NCBI RefSeq assembly: GCF_030283205.1 | Contig: NZ_JASNWF010000015.1 | Location: 186,001-250,000 of the forward strand | Length of the DNA stretch: 64,000 bases | Origin: Actinomadura opuntiae | GTDB taxonomy: Bacteria > Actinomycetota > Actinomycetes > Streptosporangiales > Streptosporangiaceae | Direction of reading: 5' to 3' | Shown: one piece after another, positions 45,421 through 54,610 of the stretch | Layout: every line of letters begins with the position of its first letter | How positions within the stretch are numbered: the stretch's first letter is position 1 | Notes under the pieces: generated by a model | Database searches by the model: none | Told to the model about the DNA's origin: nothing | The model's input: the letters and a program-made list of their open reading frames with translations, nothing else | Program-made: the position numbers and the translations under genes

Positions 45421-46746
45421 TCAGCCGGGCGGGAGGGCGACCACGAAGGCCGCGCGTCCCTCGAGCGTCAGGTCGCCTCCCGCGGACCTGGCGAGCCTGC
45501 GGGCCAGGGCGAGGCCGAGGCCCGCGCCCGGGTGTCCGTCGGCGGGCTCGGCCCGGAACCCCGGTTCGAACACCCGGTCGCGCACCGCCTCCGGCACACC
45601 GTCGCCGTCGTCGTGGACCACGATGCGCACGCCCGGCTCCACGCGTAGGACGACCGTGGTGGCGGCGTAGCGGCGCGCGTTGTCCAGCAGCGGCGCCAAG
45701 AGCCGCTCCACGATCTCCGGCGGGGACCCCGCGGTCAGTTCTTCGGCCAGCGTCTGCAGGGTCAGCCGCGGTCCGGTGGTCGGCCATCGCGCGGCCAGGT
45801 CCACCGCCATGGCCGACAGCGCGCAGCGGCCGGGGAGCCGGGTGCCGCGGGTTCTCGCCTCGGCCAGGAGCGTCTCGCATATCCGCTGCATCTCCTCGGC
45901 GGCACCTTTGATCACGTCGAGCGCGGCCCGGTGCCCTTCGGCCGAGCGGGGCCGCCGGGAGAGCCAGTCCGCCTCGGCGACGATCCTGGACAGCGGGGTG
46001 CGCAGCTCGTGGGACAGCTCGGCGCTCCACTGCTGCTCGTGGCGCAGGACGAGCGAGAGCCGGTCGAGCAGCTCGTCCAGACCGGCCGCCAGGGCCGACA
46101 GTTCAGCGGGGCGGCGGCCGGTGCCGAACCGGCGGCCGAGGTCGTGACCGCTCCAGTCGGCGGCCTGCCCTGTCATCTCGGCCACCGGTTGCAGCGCGCG
46201 CCCGACCACGGCCCGGGTCACCGCGTAGACGCCGAGGAGCAGCAGCAGCGCCAGGACGATCGATCCGGTGAGCGCTGAGGTCAGCATCCGGTGGTAGGAG
46301 TTCAGGCCCACCGCCGTCACGACCGTCCCGGCCCGCCGGCCGGCGGCGGAGATGGGCCGGGTGTACAACCGGATCTCACCGGTGGTGGTGAAGCCCGTCG
46401 TGGAACCGGCGAGGGTGTCGGCCTTGCGCTGCAGCCAGGGCTGTCCCGCGGGCCGTTCCACGGCGCGGGTGCCCTGGTAGATCCAGATGTCGGTGTCCAG
46501 GGCGCTGTCGTCGGCGGGTTCGGCGATCTTCAGCGTCCCGCCGGGCAGCACCTGCACGGTGGAGGCCGCCGCCTCCGCTCGGGTCCGTAGCAGGTCGTCG
46601 GCGTCGGCGCGGAGCCTGCCGCCCAGCAGCACGTTGAACAGCAGGGTCAGCAGCACCACCCACGCCGCCGTGGTGACCAGGGCAAGGAACGCCAGCCGTC
46701 CGCGGAGCGTGCCCGGTCTCATGCAAAAGGGTGCCCGTGACCTCAT
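45421..46746 (-). CDS. Sensor histidine kinase, HAMP type
   Basis: About 441 residues. Two membrane helices bracket an extracellular domain of roughly 120 residues (first helix LAFLALVTTAAWVVLLTLLF). A HAMP segment follows (AVVGRALQPVAEMTGQAADW), then the H-box LSHELRTPLSRIVAEADWLS with the phospho-acceptor His near residue 247, N-box LLDNARRYAATTV, and G-boxes (VHDDGDGVPEAV; GAGLGLALARRLA). It starts at an ATG that overlaps the response-regulator stop (ATGA), though MRPGTLRG a few codons in may be the true start. Confidence 0.92.
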   Translation of the reverse strand: MRSRAPFCMRPGTLRGRLAFLALVTTAAWVVLLTLLFNVLLGGRLRADADDLLRTRAEAAASTVQVLPGGTLKIAEPADDSALDTDIWIYQGTRAVERPAGQPWLQRKADTLAGSTTGFTTTGEIRLYTRPISAAGRRAGTVVTAVGLNSYHRMLTSALTGSIVLALLLLLGVYAVTRAVVGRALQPVAEMTGQAADWSGHDLGRRFGTGRRPAELSALAAGLDELLDRLSLVLRHEQQWSAELSHELRTPLSRIVAEADWLSRRPRSAEGHRAALDVIKGAAEEMQRICETLLAEARTRGTRLPGRCALSAMAVDLAARWPTTGPRLTLQTLAEELTAGSPPEIVERLLAPLLDNARRYAATTVVLRVEPGVRIVVHDDGDGVPEAVRDRVFEPGFRAEPADGHPGAGLGLALARRLARSAGGDLTLEGRAAFVVALPPG

Positions 46747-47399
46747 GCGAACCGGTAGCCCACGCCGCGGACGGTGGTGATGCCGCTTTGCGCGTTCAGG
46801 CCGCGGATCTTGCGGCGCAGCCGCGTCAGGTACTGGTCGAGAGTGTTCTCCGAGACCAGAGCGCCATCGGGCCAGGCGGCGCTGAGCAGGGCGTGCCGTC
46901 GGACGACTGCGCCGGGCTCTGCCATGAGCCGCGCGAGAAGACGGAACTCCGTCGGGGTAAGGGGCACTGAGCGGCCCTGGCGCTCCAGGACGTGGCGGAC
47001 CGGGTCCAGCGTGAACTCACCCGCCTTCGCGTGGGCCGGGCCGGCGCGGCGCAGCGCGGCGCGAAGCCGCGCGGCCAGTTCCGCGAGGTGGATCGGCTTG
47101 GCCAGGTAGTCGTCCCCTCCGGAGGAGAACCCCGAGAGCCGGTCCACCAGGGCGTCATGGGCGGTGAGGAACAGGACCGGGACGTCCACGCCGCGGGCCC
47201 GCAGGGCCTGGCAGACGTCCCGGCCGTCGGAGTCGGGCAACGCGACGTCCAGGACGACCGCGTCGCTCTGCTCGGCGCGCAGTGCGGAGGCACCGTCGCA
47301 GGCGGTGGACACCGCGAAGCCCTCCTCCCGCAATCCGCGGGCGAGGGCCGCACGCAACTGGTGGTCGTCTTCGACGATCAGTACGCGATGAGCGGTCAC
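46743..47399 (-). CDS. OmpR-family response regulator
   Basis: 218 residues. The receiver has the acidic pair (VLIVEDDHQ), the phospho-acceptor Asp in VVLDVALPDSDGRD (about 51), the Thr/Ser (LFLTAHDA) and the Lys (YLAKPIHLAEL). The C-terminal winged helix is typical (PTEFRLLARLMAEPGAVVRR, DQYLTRLRRKIRGLNAQSGI). GTG 47399 is chosen because longer starts add non-homologous sequence. Coupled to the histidine kinase. Direct repeats upstream of the DUF347 gene may be its target. Confidence 0.93.
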   Translation of the reverse strand: MTAHRVLIVEDDHQLRAALARGLREEGFAVSTACDGASALRAEQSDAVVLDVALPDSDGRDVCQALRARGVDVPVLFLTAHDALVDRLSGFSSGGDDYLAKPIHLAELAARLRAALRRAGPAHAKAGEFTLDPVRHVLERQGRSVPLTPTEFRLLARLMAEPGAVVRRHALLSAAWPDGALVSENTLDQYLTRLRRKIRGLNAQSGITTVRGVGYRFA

Positions 47400-47409
47400 C
47401 GGCCCAGTA

Positions 47410-48198
47410 TCACGCCTGCTCGACCGAGGTTCGGTCGCGCCGCGACAGCGTAAGGTAGACGACCAGGGCACAGATCACGCTCAGGAAGATCGCGCTGGTC
47501 ACCGTGGTGCCGAGGCCGAGCCCGCCGTCGTTTCGGGCCTGGGAGAGGTAGTCCCCGATCGACGCCCCCAGCGGCCGGGTCAGGATGTAGGCGATCCAGA
47601 ACGCCGCGACCGCGTTCACCCCCACCACGGCACGGGCTCCGGCCACGACCGCGATCAGCGCGCCGAACAGCACCACCGACAGCGGGTACCCCAGGTTCAG
47701 CCGTTCGGCGACCAGGTCGCCCGCGGCGGTGCCGAGCGCGAAGGTGAACAGCACGGCCGCCCAGTAGAAGCCCTCGCGGCGCGTGGTGAGGATGGTGTGG
47801 ATGGACAGGGTCCGCTCGGCCGCGTACCAGGCCGCGAAGGTCGCCGCGAGGACGACGGTGAAGACCGCGGTGGTGATCGCCAGCGGCACACCGAGACCAT
47901 CGGTGAGCTCATCGGTGATGAGGGTGCCCACGATGCTGATCAGCACGACCGACACCCAGTAGACGCCGGCCACATAGGTCCGGAGCCGGAACTGCCACAC
48001 CAGCGCCGCCACCAGCCCGACGCTCATCACCAGCGCGGTCCAGGTGAGGCCGAGGCCGACGGTGTCGTTGAGGTAGTCGGCGGCCGTCTCCCCCACCGTC
48101 GTGCAGAGAACCTTGATGATCCAGAAGTACAGCGTGACCTCTGGGACCTTGTTCATTTTCAGGCGCGGCAGAACCGCGTGTCTCGTCGTGGTGGTCAT
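47410..48198 (-). CDS. COG4705/DUF347 multi-pass membrane protein
   Basis: 262 residues with six or more membrane helices. It carries duplicated COG4705 units (NKVPEVTLYFWIIKVLCTTV with GETAADYLND, and later FTFALGTAAGDLVAERLNLG with LTRPLGASIGDYLSQ). The G-E-T-x-x-D and G-x-x-x-G-D motifs recur. ATG 48198 is preferred. It is the gene immediately before the response regulator on the same strand, 10 bp away, and has a direct-repeat box upstream, so it probably forms a three-gene operon with the two-component system. The transported or sensed ligand is unknown. Confidence 0.85.
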   Translation of the reverse strand: MTTTTRHAVLPRLKMNKVPEVTLYFWIIKVLCTTVGETAADYLNDTVGLGLTWTALVMSVGLVAALVWQFRLRTYVAGVYWVSVVLISIVGTLITDELTDGLGVPLAITTAVFTVVLAATFAAWYAAERTLSIHTILTTRREGFYWAAVLFTFALGTAAGDLVAERLNLGYPLSVVLFGALIAVVAGARAVVGVNAVAAFWIAYILTRPLGASIGDYLSQARNDGGLGLGTTVTSAIFLSVICALVVYLTLSRRDRTSVEQA

Positions 48199-48220
48199 GG
48201 TGGCGAGACTTGCAGCCGTT

Positions 48221-48238
48221 ACCTGAAAACGACCTGAA
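48221..48238 (-). promoter_or_regulatory. Direct-repeat box, likely OmpR/PhoP-type response-regulator site
   Basis: On the minus strand TTCAGGT occurs twice, 11 bp apart start to start (TTCAGGT-CGTT-TTCAGGT), 23-40 bp before the DUF347 start. Tandem heptamers with an 11-bp period are the usual target of OmpR-family regulators, and the regulator gene is downstream in the same operon. Confidence 0.65.
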
Positions 48239-48268
48239 CACATCGTCCGGCCGCTGGCCGACGCCCCG

Positions 48269-49294
48269 TCAGATGATGCGGCGCCGCAGCAGGACGACCA
48301 GCACGCAGGCGGTCGGCAGCAAGGGCAGCCAGGCCGTGATCAGCCGGTAGCCGAGCACGGACGCCAGAGCGGTGGTGGACGGGACGCCCGCCGTGACCAG
48401 CGCGGCGACCAGCGCCACGTCAAGGCTGCCGATGGCGCCCGGCGCCGGCAGCAGCGCGCAAACGGCGGACACCACCACGTAAACAAGCAGCACCGTCCCC
48501 AGCGGGACCGGGTTGCCGAGGCTCCGCAGAACGGCGTAGAGGATCAGCGTGTGCAGCAGCGGCGCCGAGACCGACCCTCCCCACAGAGCCGCCGCGCGTC
48601 CCGGGTGGCGCAGCACCGCACGCAACTGCCCCAGGTCCTGGGTCAGTTGCGAAGTCGTCTTGGAGCGGTGACCGCATCCGCGCCTCCTGAGCCGCAACCC
48701 CAGCCAGGTGAGCGCCCCCACACCTGCAAACACGCCGATGGCGGCGATCACCGTCGAGTCGGTTCCGGAGAAGGGGCCGAGGGCGGACCAGTGCACTCGC
48801 GGAGCCAGCGTCGTAGCGGCCGACGGCGCGGCCGCCACGACGCCCGCCAGCAGGAGCAGATGGGTCACCAGCCCCGCGAGCGAGTTCAACCCGACCGCGC
48901 CCGCGGCCGCGCCGCGGCTCATCCCCAAGCGGCGCATGAACCGCATGTTGACCGCCATACCGCCCACCCCTGCCGGCAGGACGTGGTTGGCGAAGCTCGC
49001 CCCCATCTGCACCACGAACAACCGGCCGAAGGGCGGCAGCAGCGGCATCGAACCCAGATGCGCGATCGTGCCGACGATCCACATCAGGAGGGTCGCCGAG
49101 GCGGCGACGACCAGCCACTCGCCGTCCGCGGACGCGAGACTGTCCCCGCCGGCGTCGACGGCGGCCCGGTGCAGAAACCCGATGACCAATACCGCCACGG
49201 CCGTCGCCAGCCCGAACAGCAGGCGTGTCATCGAGGGACCGGTGAAGACCGGACGCCGCAAGCCCGCGCCTACGCGATCCGGGCCGTCTCCCAT
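48269..49294 (-). CDS. LPG synthase/UPF0104-type flippase-like membrane protein
   Basis: 341 residues with about eight helices. The family core is clear: FGRLFVVQMGASFANHVLPA, GVGGMAVNMRFMRRLGMSRG, VGLNSLAGLVTHLLLLAGVV and LLPAPGAIGSLDVALVAALV. Proteins of this family (lysylphosphatidylglycerol synthase TM region, UPF0104) translocate or modify lipids; the aminoacyltransferase domain is absent, as in stand-alone members. It lies upstream of the DUF347 gene on the same strand, 30 bp before the direct-repeat box. Confidence 0.88.
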   Translation of the reverse strand: MGDGPDRVGAGLRRPVFTGPSMTRLLFGLATAVAVLVIGFLHRAAVDAGGDSLASADGEWLVVAASATLLMWIVGTIAHLGSMPLLPPFGRLFVVQMGASFANHVLPAGVGGMAVNMRFMRRLGMSRGAAAGAVGLNSLAGLVTHLLLLAGVVAAAPSAATTLAPRVHWSALGPFSGTDSTVIAAIGVFAGVGALTWLGLRLRRRGCGHRSKTTSQLTQDLGQLRAVLRHPGRAAALWGGSVSAPLLHTLILYAVLRSLGNPVPLGTVLLVYVVVSAVCALLPAPGAIGSLDVALVAALVTAGVPSTTALASVLGYRLITAWLPLLPTACVLVVLLRRRII

Positions 49295-49682
49295 ACCCGC
49301 ACCTCCAGCCTCCTACAACGAGCGCGACTCCGCTGGTGTGCCGCTGATGGGGCTACCGAGGAACTCCCTGACCAGCAGTGATCAGGGAGCCGCCGAGTCG
49401 TCATTCCACGCTAAGCAAGATCGTCTTTCGCGGCGACGCGAGTCCACCACCCACGTCCAAGCCATCTGAGGGCGAACAGGGTGTGCGGGTCGCTGGCCGC
49501 TTCGGAGCTGAACGCCTCCGGTGGCCACCAGAAGCGCCGCGGTCCAGGTCGTGGCAAAGCCCGGCCGGGCTCGTTGTGTCGTGTGGTGTTACTGGCCAGG
49601 GAGGTTTCCCGACGGCTCGTGATCACCGGAATCGCCGTTCTTGAGTTGGACACCGCTCGTTCATTGTCTAGAGTCCCACCTA
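49295..49682. other. Intergenic, no gene supported
   Basis: No convincing frame. Part of the divergent promoter region between the flippase-like gene and the PAP2 gene. Confidence 0.4.
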
Positions 49683-49704
49683 ACTTCTACACGCGTATAG
49701 AAGT
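49683..49704. promoter_or_regulatory. Palindromic operator, copy 1
   Basis: ACTTCTACACGCGTATAGAA plus GT; the two half-sites (ACTTCTACA and its near-complement) are symmetric with one mismatch. It lies about 95 bp before the PAP2 start. A near-identical palindrome is at 50877-50900. Confidence 0.8.
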
Positions 49705-49798
49705 AACGCGTGTTCCGAGTGTGCCTTGCCCGCGACCGGCCGCACCATCACCAGCTGCACCATCACCGACAGCGGGCACTGCCGGACAAGGACGACAC

Positions 49799-50446
49799 AT
49801 GACCTCCCCTGCCGTGCCGGTTGCCTCGCCTCCCATTAACGCGGGGGCCTTGGACGGGCCCTCGATCGACGGTTCCGCCTACCGGCAGGTCACCGACTTC
49901 GCCCGGCGCACTCCCTGGCTGCACGGGTTCATGTCCGCCTACACCACTGCGGGGATCATCGCACTGTGCGTCCTGTTGGCGGCGGGGTGGTGGCTGGCCC
50001 GTCGCTCCGGCGACCTGGCTCAGATGACTGCCGTCGCCTGGACCTGCTGCGGCACCGTGATCGCCGTTGCCGCCGGCCTGTGCCTCAAGCAAGTCTTCAC
50101 CGAAACCCGGCCCTGCCTGGCCATCCACGCCACCACCGTGCAAACCTGCCCCGGCCCTACCGACTACTCCTTCCCCTCCGACCACGCGACCGTCGCCTTC
50201 GCCCTCGCCGCCGGTATCTGGCTCGTCAATCACCGCCTCGGTCTCGTCGCCGCGCTGGCGGCCCTCCTGGAGGGGGTCTCCCGCGTCTACCTCGGCCAGC
50301 ACTACCCCCACGACGTTGTCGCCGCGCTTGCGCTCTCCGCCCTCATCCTGTTCCCCGGATGGATTCTCGCCCGTCGGCCGCTGAACGGCGTCCTGCGCCG
50401 GGTCGCCCGCACCCCGCTCGCGCCTCTCCTGGCCACCAGGCACTGA
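49799..50446 (+). CDS. PAP2-family phosphatase (undecaprenyl-diphosphatase-like)
   Basis: 215 residues with about five helices. Catalytic motifs are KQVFTETRPC (K...RP), YSFPSDHATVAFALAAG (P-S-D-H in place of P-S-G-H) and SRVYLGQHYPHDVVAAL (S-R...H...D). The P-S-D-H variant is also found in undecaprenyl pyrophosphatases such as BcrC. ATG 49799 has AAGGA at six-base spacing. The palindromic operator upstream is shared with the PEP-mutase-family gene. Confidence 0.9.
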   Translation: MTSPAVPVASPPINAGALDGPSIDGSAYRQVTDFARRTPWLHGFMSAYTTAGIIALCVLLAAGWWLARRSGDLAQMTAVAWTCCGTVIAVAAGLCLKQVFTETRPCLAIHATTVQTCPGPTDYSFPSDHATVAFALAAGIWLVNHRLGLVAALAALLEGVSRVYLGQHYPHDVVAALALSALILFPGWILARRPLNGVLRRVARTPLAPLLATRH

Positions 50447-50876
50447 TCACCTCCTGAACCGTCGAGAGCATCGGGCCGCAGCAGGCCTCGACAGCCGATC
50501 CCCCGGCGGAGTTGTGCGGCCCGATGCCGATCGCGATGAACAGGGCCACGCGTTCGGTTGGGGTGGCGGGTGCCGGTCGATGCTGGACCGGTGCCGGGTG
50601 TGGCACGGTGGCGACGTCCGGCCCTCGGGATGCTCACGAGTCCGGCGGGACGCGAAGATCCGGCGGTCGCAGTACGCGCCAGGCTGGCCACCGGCTGCCT
50701 ACGACGAATCCGCAGTCCGCCCCACACTCCGCCCCCAGGCACCAGCCTGCCCTCCCACCACAACACCGCCGATCGCCACCGCGCCTAGGATGCCCGAAAT
50801 CTCAGATCCATCCCCTCCAGCAGCACCACCGCAATGCACCGCCCCAACCAGAGGAGCTTGGCCGCCTGTCACGACG
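50447..50876. other. Intergenic, no gene supported
   Basis: Frames here are short and Pro-rich with no family signal. It ends at the second operator copy. Confidence 0.4.
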
Positions 50877-50900
50877 AACTTCTACAAGCGTGTAGACGTT
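50877..50900. promoter_or_regulatory. Palindromic operator, copy 2
   Basis: AACTTCTACA and TGTAGACGTT around AGCG, 24 bp, one mismatch in the arms. It shares ACTTCTACA with the copy at 49683. A CTATGCT -10-like element lies just downstream. It sits 87 bp before the next gene start. Confidence 0.8.
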
Positions 50901-50986
50901 CACGTTCAGCTTCCCTATGCTCACCGTGAGCGTTCGAACTGGCGCTGACACCAATCGCTGGTACCGACATCACCGGGGGATCACGC

Positions 50987-51847
50987 ATGACCACGACGAC
51001 ACCATCGACCCGCGGCGCCGGGCACCGCCTCCGCCAGGACGTCAGGGCTGCGGGAGTCACGCCTCTCGTCGGCGTGTTCGACATGTTCTCCGCAACCATC
51101 GCCGCACAGCACTTCGACGGGCTGTTCGTCTCCGGCTTCGGGTTCGCCGCCTCCCACTACGGCCTGCCCGACATCGGCTTCATCGCGTGGCCTGACATGG
51201 TCGCGTTCGTGTCCCGGCTCCGCCCGGCCTTCCCGCATCACCACCTGCTCGTCGACATCGACGACGGCTACGTCGACTCCGAGGTGGCCTGCCACGTCGT
51301 CGGGCACCTGGAGGCCATCGGCGCCTCCGGCGTCATCATCGAGGACCAGAAGCGCCCGCGCCGCTGCGGGCACGCGGACGGCAAGCTGATCCTGCCGCTG
51401 GAGGAGTACCTGGCCAAGCTCGAGATGGTCCTGGCGACCCGCCGCGACTTGCTCGTCGTCGCCCGCACCGACGCCACCGAGGACGAGGAGATCCAGCGCC
51501 GCGCGGAGGCGCTGGCCGCCACCGACGCCGACGTGATCCTCGTCGACGGCGTGCGCAGCGCCCACGCCATCCGGCGAATCCGCGAAGTGATCGGCGACAA
51601 GCCGCTGCTGTTCAACCAGATCGCCGGCGGCAAGTCGCCGCGGCTCTCGCTGACCGACCTCACCGCTCTCGGCGTGGACGTCGCCATCTACAGCACGCCT
51701 TGCCTGTTCGCCGCGCAAACTGCCATCGAGCAGTCGCTTCAGGACCTGAAGAAGGCTGACGGGCTGCTGCCGGAGCACTCCATCGGCGTCGCCCACTCCA
51801 CCGCCCTTCTCGAAGGCAACATCAGCCGCCACCACAGCCCGGCCTAA
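50987..51847 (+). CDS. Isocitrate lyase/PEP mutase-superfamily enzyme
   Basis: 286 residues forming a TIM barrel. Landmarks are GVFDMFSATIAAQHFDGLFV, LLVDIDDGYVDSE (metal-binding D-x-D-x-G), GVIIEDQKRPRRCGH (variant of the K-[KR]-C-G-H signature), LLVVARTDA and KPLLFNQIAGGKSP. In this family the Cys-Gly-His loop closes over the substrate; members include PEP mutases, methylisocitrate lyases and oxaloacetate hydrolases. The specific reaction cannot be told. ATG at 50987. Palindromic operator copy 2 lies upstream, so it is probably co-regulated with the PAP2 gene. Confidence 0.9.
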   Translation: MTTTTPSTRGAGHRLRQDVRAAGVTPLVGVFDMFSATIAAQHFDGLFVSGFGFAASHYGLPDIGFIAWPDMVAFVSRLRPAFPHHHLLVDIDDGYVDSEVACHVVGHLEAIGASGVIIEDQKRPRRCGHADGKLILPLEEYLAKLEMVLATRRDLLVVARTDATEDEEIQRRAEALAATDADVILVDGVRSAHAIRRIREVIGDKPLLFNQIAGGKSPRLSLTDLTALGVDVAIYSTPCLFAAQTAIEQSLQDLKKADGLLPEHSIGVAHSTALLEGNISRHHSPA

Positions 51848-51978
51848 GACCGGACTATGGCGGGCGGCTCGTCCCGCGCCGCGTGGAAAGCTGGAGCGGG
51901 CCACCCGTCCAGCCGGACTCGATCGCCACGTTGAAGCTGACCAGCGGCGCGGCGCGTCCCCGCGACCTGTCCACGGCT

Positions 51979-54219
51979 TCAGCCGCCCCGGCCCCCGGGG
52001 CTCCCGGGTGACGTGCGCTCAGTCGTCGCCAGGAAGATCCTTTCCACGGTGCGCTCCGCCGCATGACCGTCGTCCCAGGGGCAGAACCGGGCGCGGAAGG
52101 CGGCGCGGGCCTTGGCCGCCGTGTCGCTCCACGGCTCGCCGGTCCGGAACGCCTCGATCAGCTCATCCTCGGTGCGGGCCAGCACGCCGGGCGGGGAGGC
52201 GATGATGTCGAAGTTGACGCCCCTGGTGAGCCGGTAGGTCTCCCAGTCGTTGGCGAGGACGACGATCGGCCGGCCCCCTAGGACGGCATAATCGAACATG
52301 ATCGAGGAATAGTCGGTCAGCAGCACGTCGGAGGCGATGCACAGGTCCTCGACCGACGGGTGACCGGAGACGTCCATCACCAGTTCGTGGTGCAGGCCGT
52401 TTCCCGCTGTCGGATAGTAATAGTGGGAGCGCAGCAGCAGGACATACTGATCGCCGAGTTCGCGGATGAACCGTTCGACGTCGAACATCGGCCGGTACTC
52501 ATCTCGGTACTCCCGGTGCGTCGGGGCGTACAGGATCGCCTTCTTGCCCTCAGGGACGCCGAGCCGAGCGCGCAGCCGGGCCCGCTCGTCTGGGGTCGCC
52601 GCGGCGAGCCGGTCGTTGCGCGGATATCCGATCTCCAGTATCTCGTAGCGGCAGGGGAAGCTGCGGCGCCACGCCTCGCTGGACAGCGGGTTGGACGACA
52701 CCAGGAAATCCCAGCGGTCGGCGCGGACGAGTTGGGCATGGAAGTCCAGCCCCTTGGCGCCAACGGGGAAGGCCATCTGGTCCAGCCCCATCTTCTTCAG
52801 CGGGGTGCCATGCTGAGTCATGACGTGCACCTGCCCGGGACGCTTGCTGACCGCGTTCGGGAACGTGACGTTGTTGACGAAGTACTTCGCCCGCGCCATC
52901 ACCCGCAGATACCGCAGGGTGCCGGGCGCGACATGGTCCACACCGTCCGGCACGGGGCCGGGGGCTCCCGGTTTCACGACCCAGACACCGCGCAGGTGCG
53001 GCGCGATCTCCGTGGCCTTCTCGTAGATGGCGGCCGGATTGCACGAGACACCGCGATACCAGTACGCGGCGTACACCACGAGGTTCTCATCGATCGGCAT
53101 GCGCAGTTGCACGCGGTAGTAGAGACGGCCGAGTAGCCGTCTGCCCGTGCGCATGGCGCGCCGCACAGGCCGGACGGCCGCCCTCGGGAGCGTCCTGGCT
53201 CCCCGCCGAGCCCCGAGGAGCGTGACGGCCACCTGGTACGGCCGGTACGCGCCCCTCTCCAGCAAGCGGTACTTCACGGCCTTCAGCCGACCGCCCGGGA
53301 CACCGTCCCCAGCCGGACGACGGCGCCGGTAGAACTCGGTGAGGCGGCCGAAGAAGTCGGCGCGGTCCGATGGGGAGATCCGGTCGCCGCATTCCAGGAT
53401 CATCAGCGCGTGCCCGACCACCCGGTCGAACATCAGCCCGCGGAACGGCTCGGTGCCGGGATGGGAGTCCATGAACGCGAAGATCCGCTCGTACTGGTCG
53501 AAGGCGTCGAAGTGGCGGCGGCTCGCGCTGCTCGTGATGCCCCCGGACCGGCGCTGCCGGTAGACGTAGCAGACCCGATCCAGCAGGCTCAGCCGCCCGG
53601 CCGCCATCAGAAGCGGGAAGGAGACGTTGAGGTCCTCGTAGTAGCCGGGACTGAAACGCCGCCCCAGTTCGAGCAGGTAGTCGCGGCGGATCACCTTGTT
53701 CCAGACCGCCATCATGATCCGCAGGACGCTGGGACGCTCCGCGCAGGTGAAGGTGTCGGGCGCGGGCGGGTCCCGGAAGTAGCGGCCGCCGGAATTCGGT
53801 ACGCGGGTGCCGTCCCACAGCTCGCGCTCGTGGTCGACGACCAGTACGTCGGGCCGGGTCGTCCTCAGCCGGGCGAGGATCGCCCGGACCGCTCCCTCCT
53901 CGGCGTGGTCGTCGCTGTCGAAGAACCAGACGTAGTCGCCCGCCGCCATCTCGAGCCCGAGATTGCGGGCCTGCCCGAGCCCGACGTTGCGGTCCAGGTG
54001 CCGGACGCGGAGCCGGGGATCGGCTGCGGCCATCTCGTCGAGGATCGTGCCGCAGTTGTCAGGCGAGCAGTCGTCTACGGCGATGACTTCCAGGTCGGTG
54101 ACGGACAGGTCGAGGATCGATTCGAGGCACTGGCGTACATAACCCTCTACCTCGTAGACGGGCACGATGACGCTGAGGGCGGGGCCGCCGGATCGGGCGG
54201 TGCTTTCGGGTGCGGGCAT
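51979..54219 (-). CDS. Bifunctional GT2 glycosyltransferase / CDP-glycerol glycerophosphotransferase
   Basis: 746 residues. The N-terminal GT-A domain has LSVIVPVYEVEGYVRQCLES, VIAVDDCSPDN, LGLEMAAGDYVWFFDSDDHA (D-x-D) and MAVWNKVIRRDYLLE. After a basic linker, the C-terminal half is a Glyphos_transf domain: AKYFVNNVTFPNAVSKRPGQ, VHVMTQHGTPLKKMG (catalytic H), ILYAPTHREYRDE and SDVLLTDYSSIMFDYAVLG. Such fusions build teichoic-acid-type polymers. ATG 54219 with AGGGA upstream is chosen; a longer N-terminus is possible. It is separate from the 1705-3449 gene, though the C-terminal fold is related. Confidence 0.92.
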   Translation of the reverse strand: MPAPESTARSGGPALSVIVPVYEVEGYVRQCLESILDLSVTDLEVIAVDDCSPDNCGTILDEMAAADPRLRVRHLDRNVGLGQARNLGLEMAAGDYVWFFDSDDHAEEGAVRAILARLRTTRPDVLVVDHERELWDGTRVPNSGGRYFRDPPAPDTFTCAERPSVLRIMMAVWNKVIRRDYLLELGRRFSPGYYEDLNVSFPLLMAAGRLSLLDRVCYVYRQRRSGGITSSASRRHFDAFDQYERIFAFMDSHPGTEPFRGLMFDRVVGHALMILECGDRISPSDRADFFGRLTEFYRRRRPAGDGVPGGRLKAVKYRLLERGAYRPYQVAVTLLGARRGARTLPRAAVRPVRRAMRTGRRLLGRLYYRVQLRMPIDENLVVYAAYWYRGVSCNPAAIYEKATEIAPHLRGVWVVKPGAPGPVPDGVDHVAPGTLRYLRVMARAKYFVNNVTFPNAVSKRPGQVHVMTQHGTPLKKMGLDQMAFPVGAKGLDFHAQLVRADRWDFLVSSNPLSSEAWRRSFPCRYEILEIGYPRNDRLAAATPDERARLRARLGVPEGKKAILYAPTHREYRDEYRPMFDVERFIRELGDQYVLLLRSHYYYPTAGNGLHHELVMDVSGHPSVEDLCIASDVLLTDYSSIMFDYAVLGGRPIVVLANDWETYRLTRGVNFDIIASPPGVLARTEDELIEAFRTGEPWSDTAAKARAAFRARFCPWDDGHAAERTVERIFLATTERTSPGSPGGRGG

Positions 54220-54610
54220 CGCCGGTCCCTGGTGATGAGGGACGTGTGGTCGGCTTTCCGGGCTTTCGCGATCGGCCGGCGGCCCGTCCACGCCGGAGGC
54301 GTCCTCTGCGGTCACAGCCTGGATATGCGCTGCTCAGCCCGGTGCAAACGTGGCGCATCGACCATTCGATCCACAATCTACTACAGCGATCGTAGTTCGC
54401 CCGCACTCTTGGCCGGGACGGCTCAGCCCACCCTTCCCTCGGCCCACCCCTTCCCGAGGGCCGCCCGTCGGGCGCCCTGTCCAGCCGTTCGACGGCCAGA
54501 CCGTACAGATCCTCGGTCCGGCGCAGCACGCCCGCGCCCGTCCAAACGGTCCGGCACGAGGTCACCGAACTTGAACGTCACCCGGTAGCGGTCCGTACCG
54601 ACAAGAGGTG
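54220..54610. other. Intergenic; possible coding remnant, minus strand
   Basis: Minus-strand frames give RYRVTFKFGDLV and, in another frame, GVLRRTEDLYGLAVERLD. They look like pieces of one small decayed gene, but no family was recognised. Confidence 0.3.
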
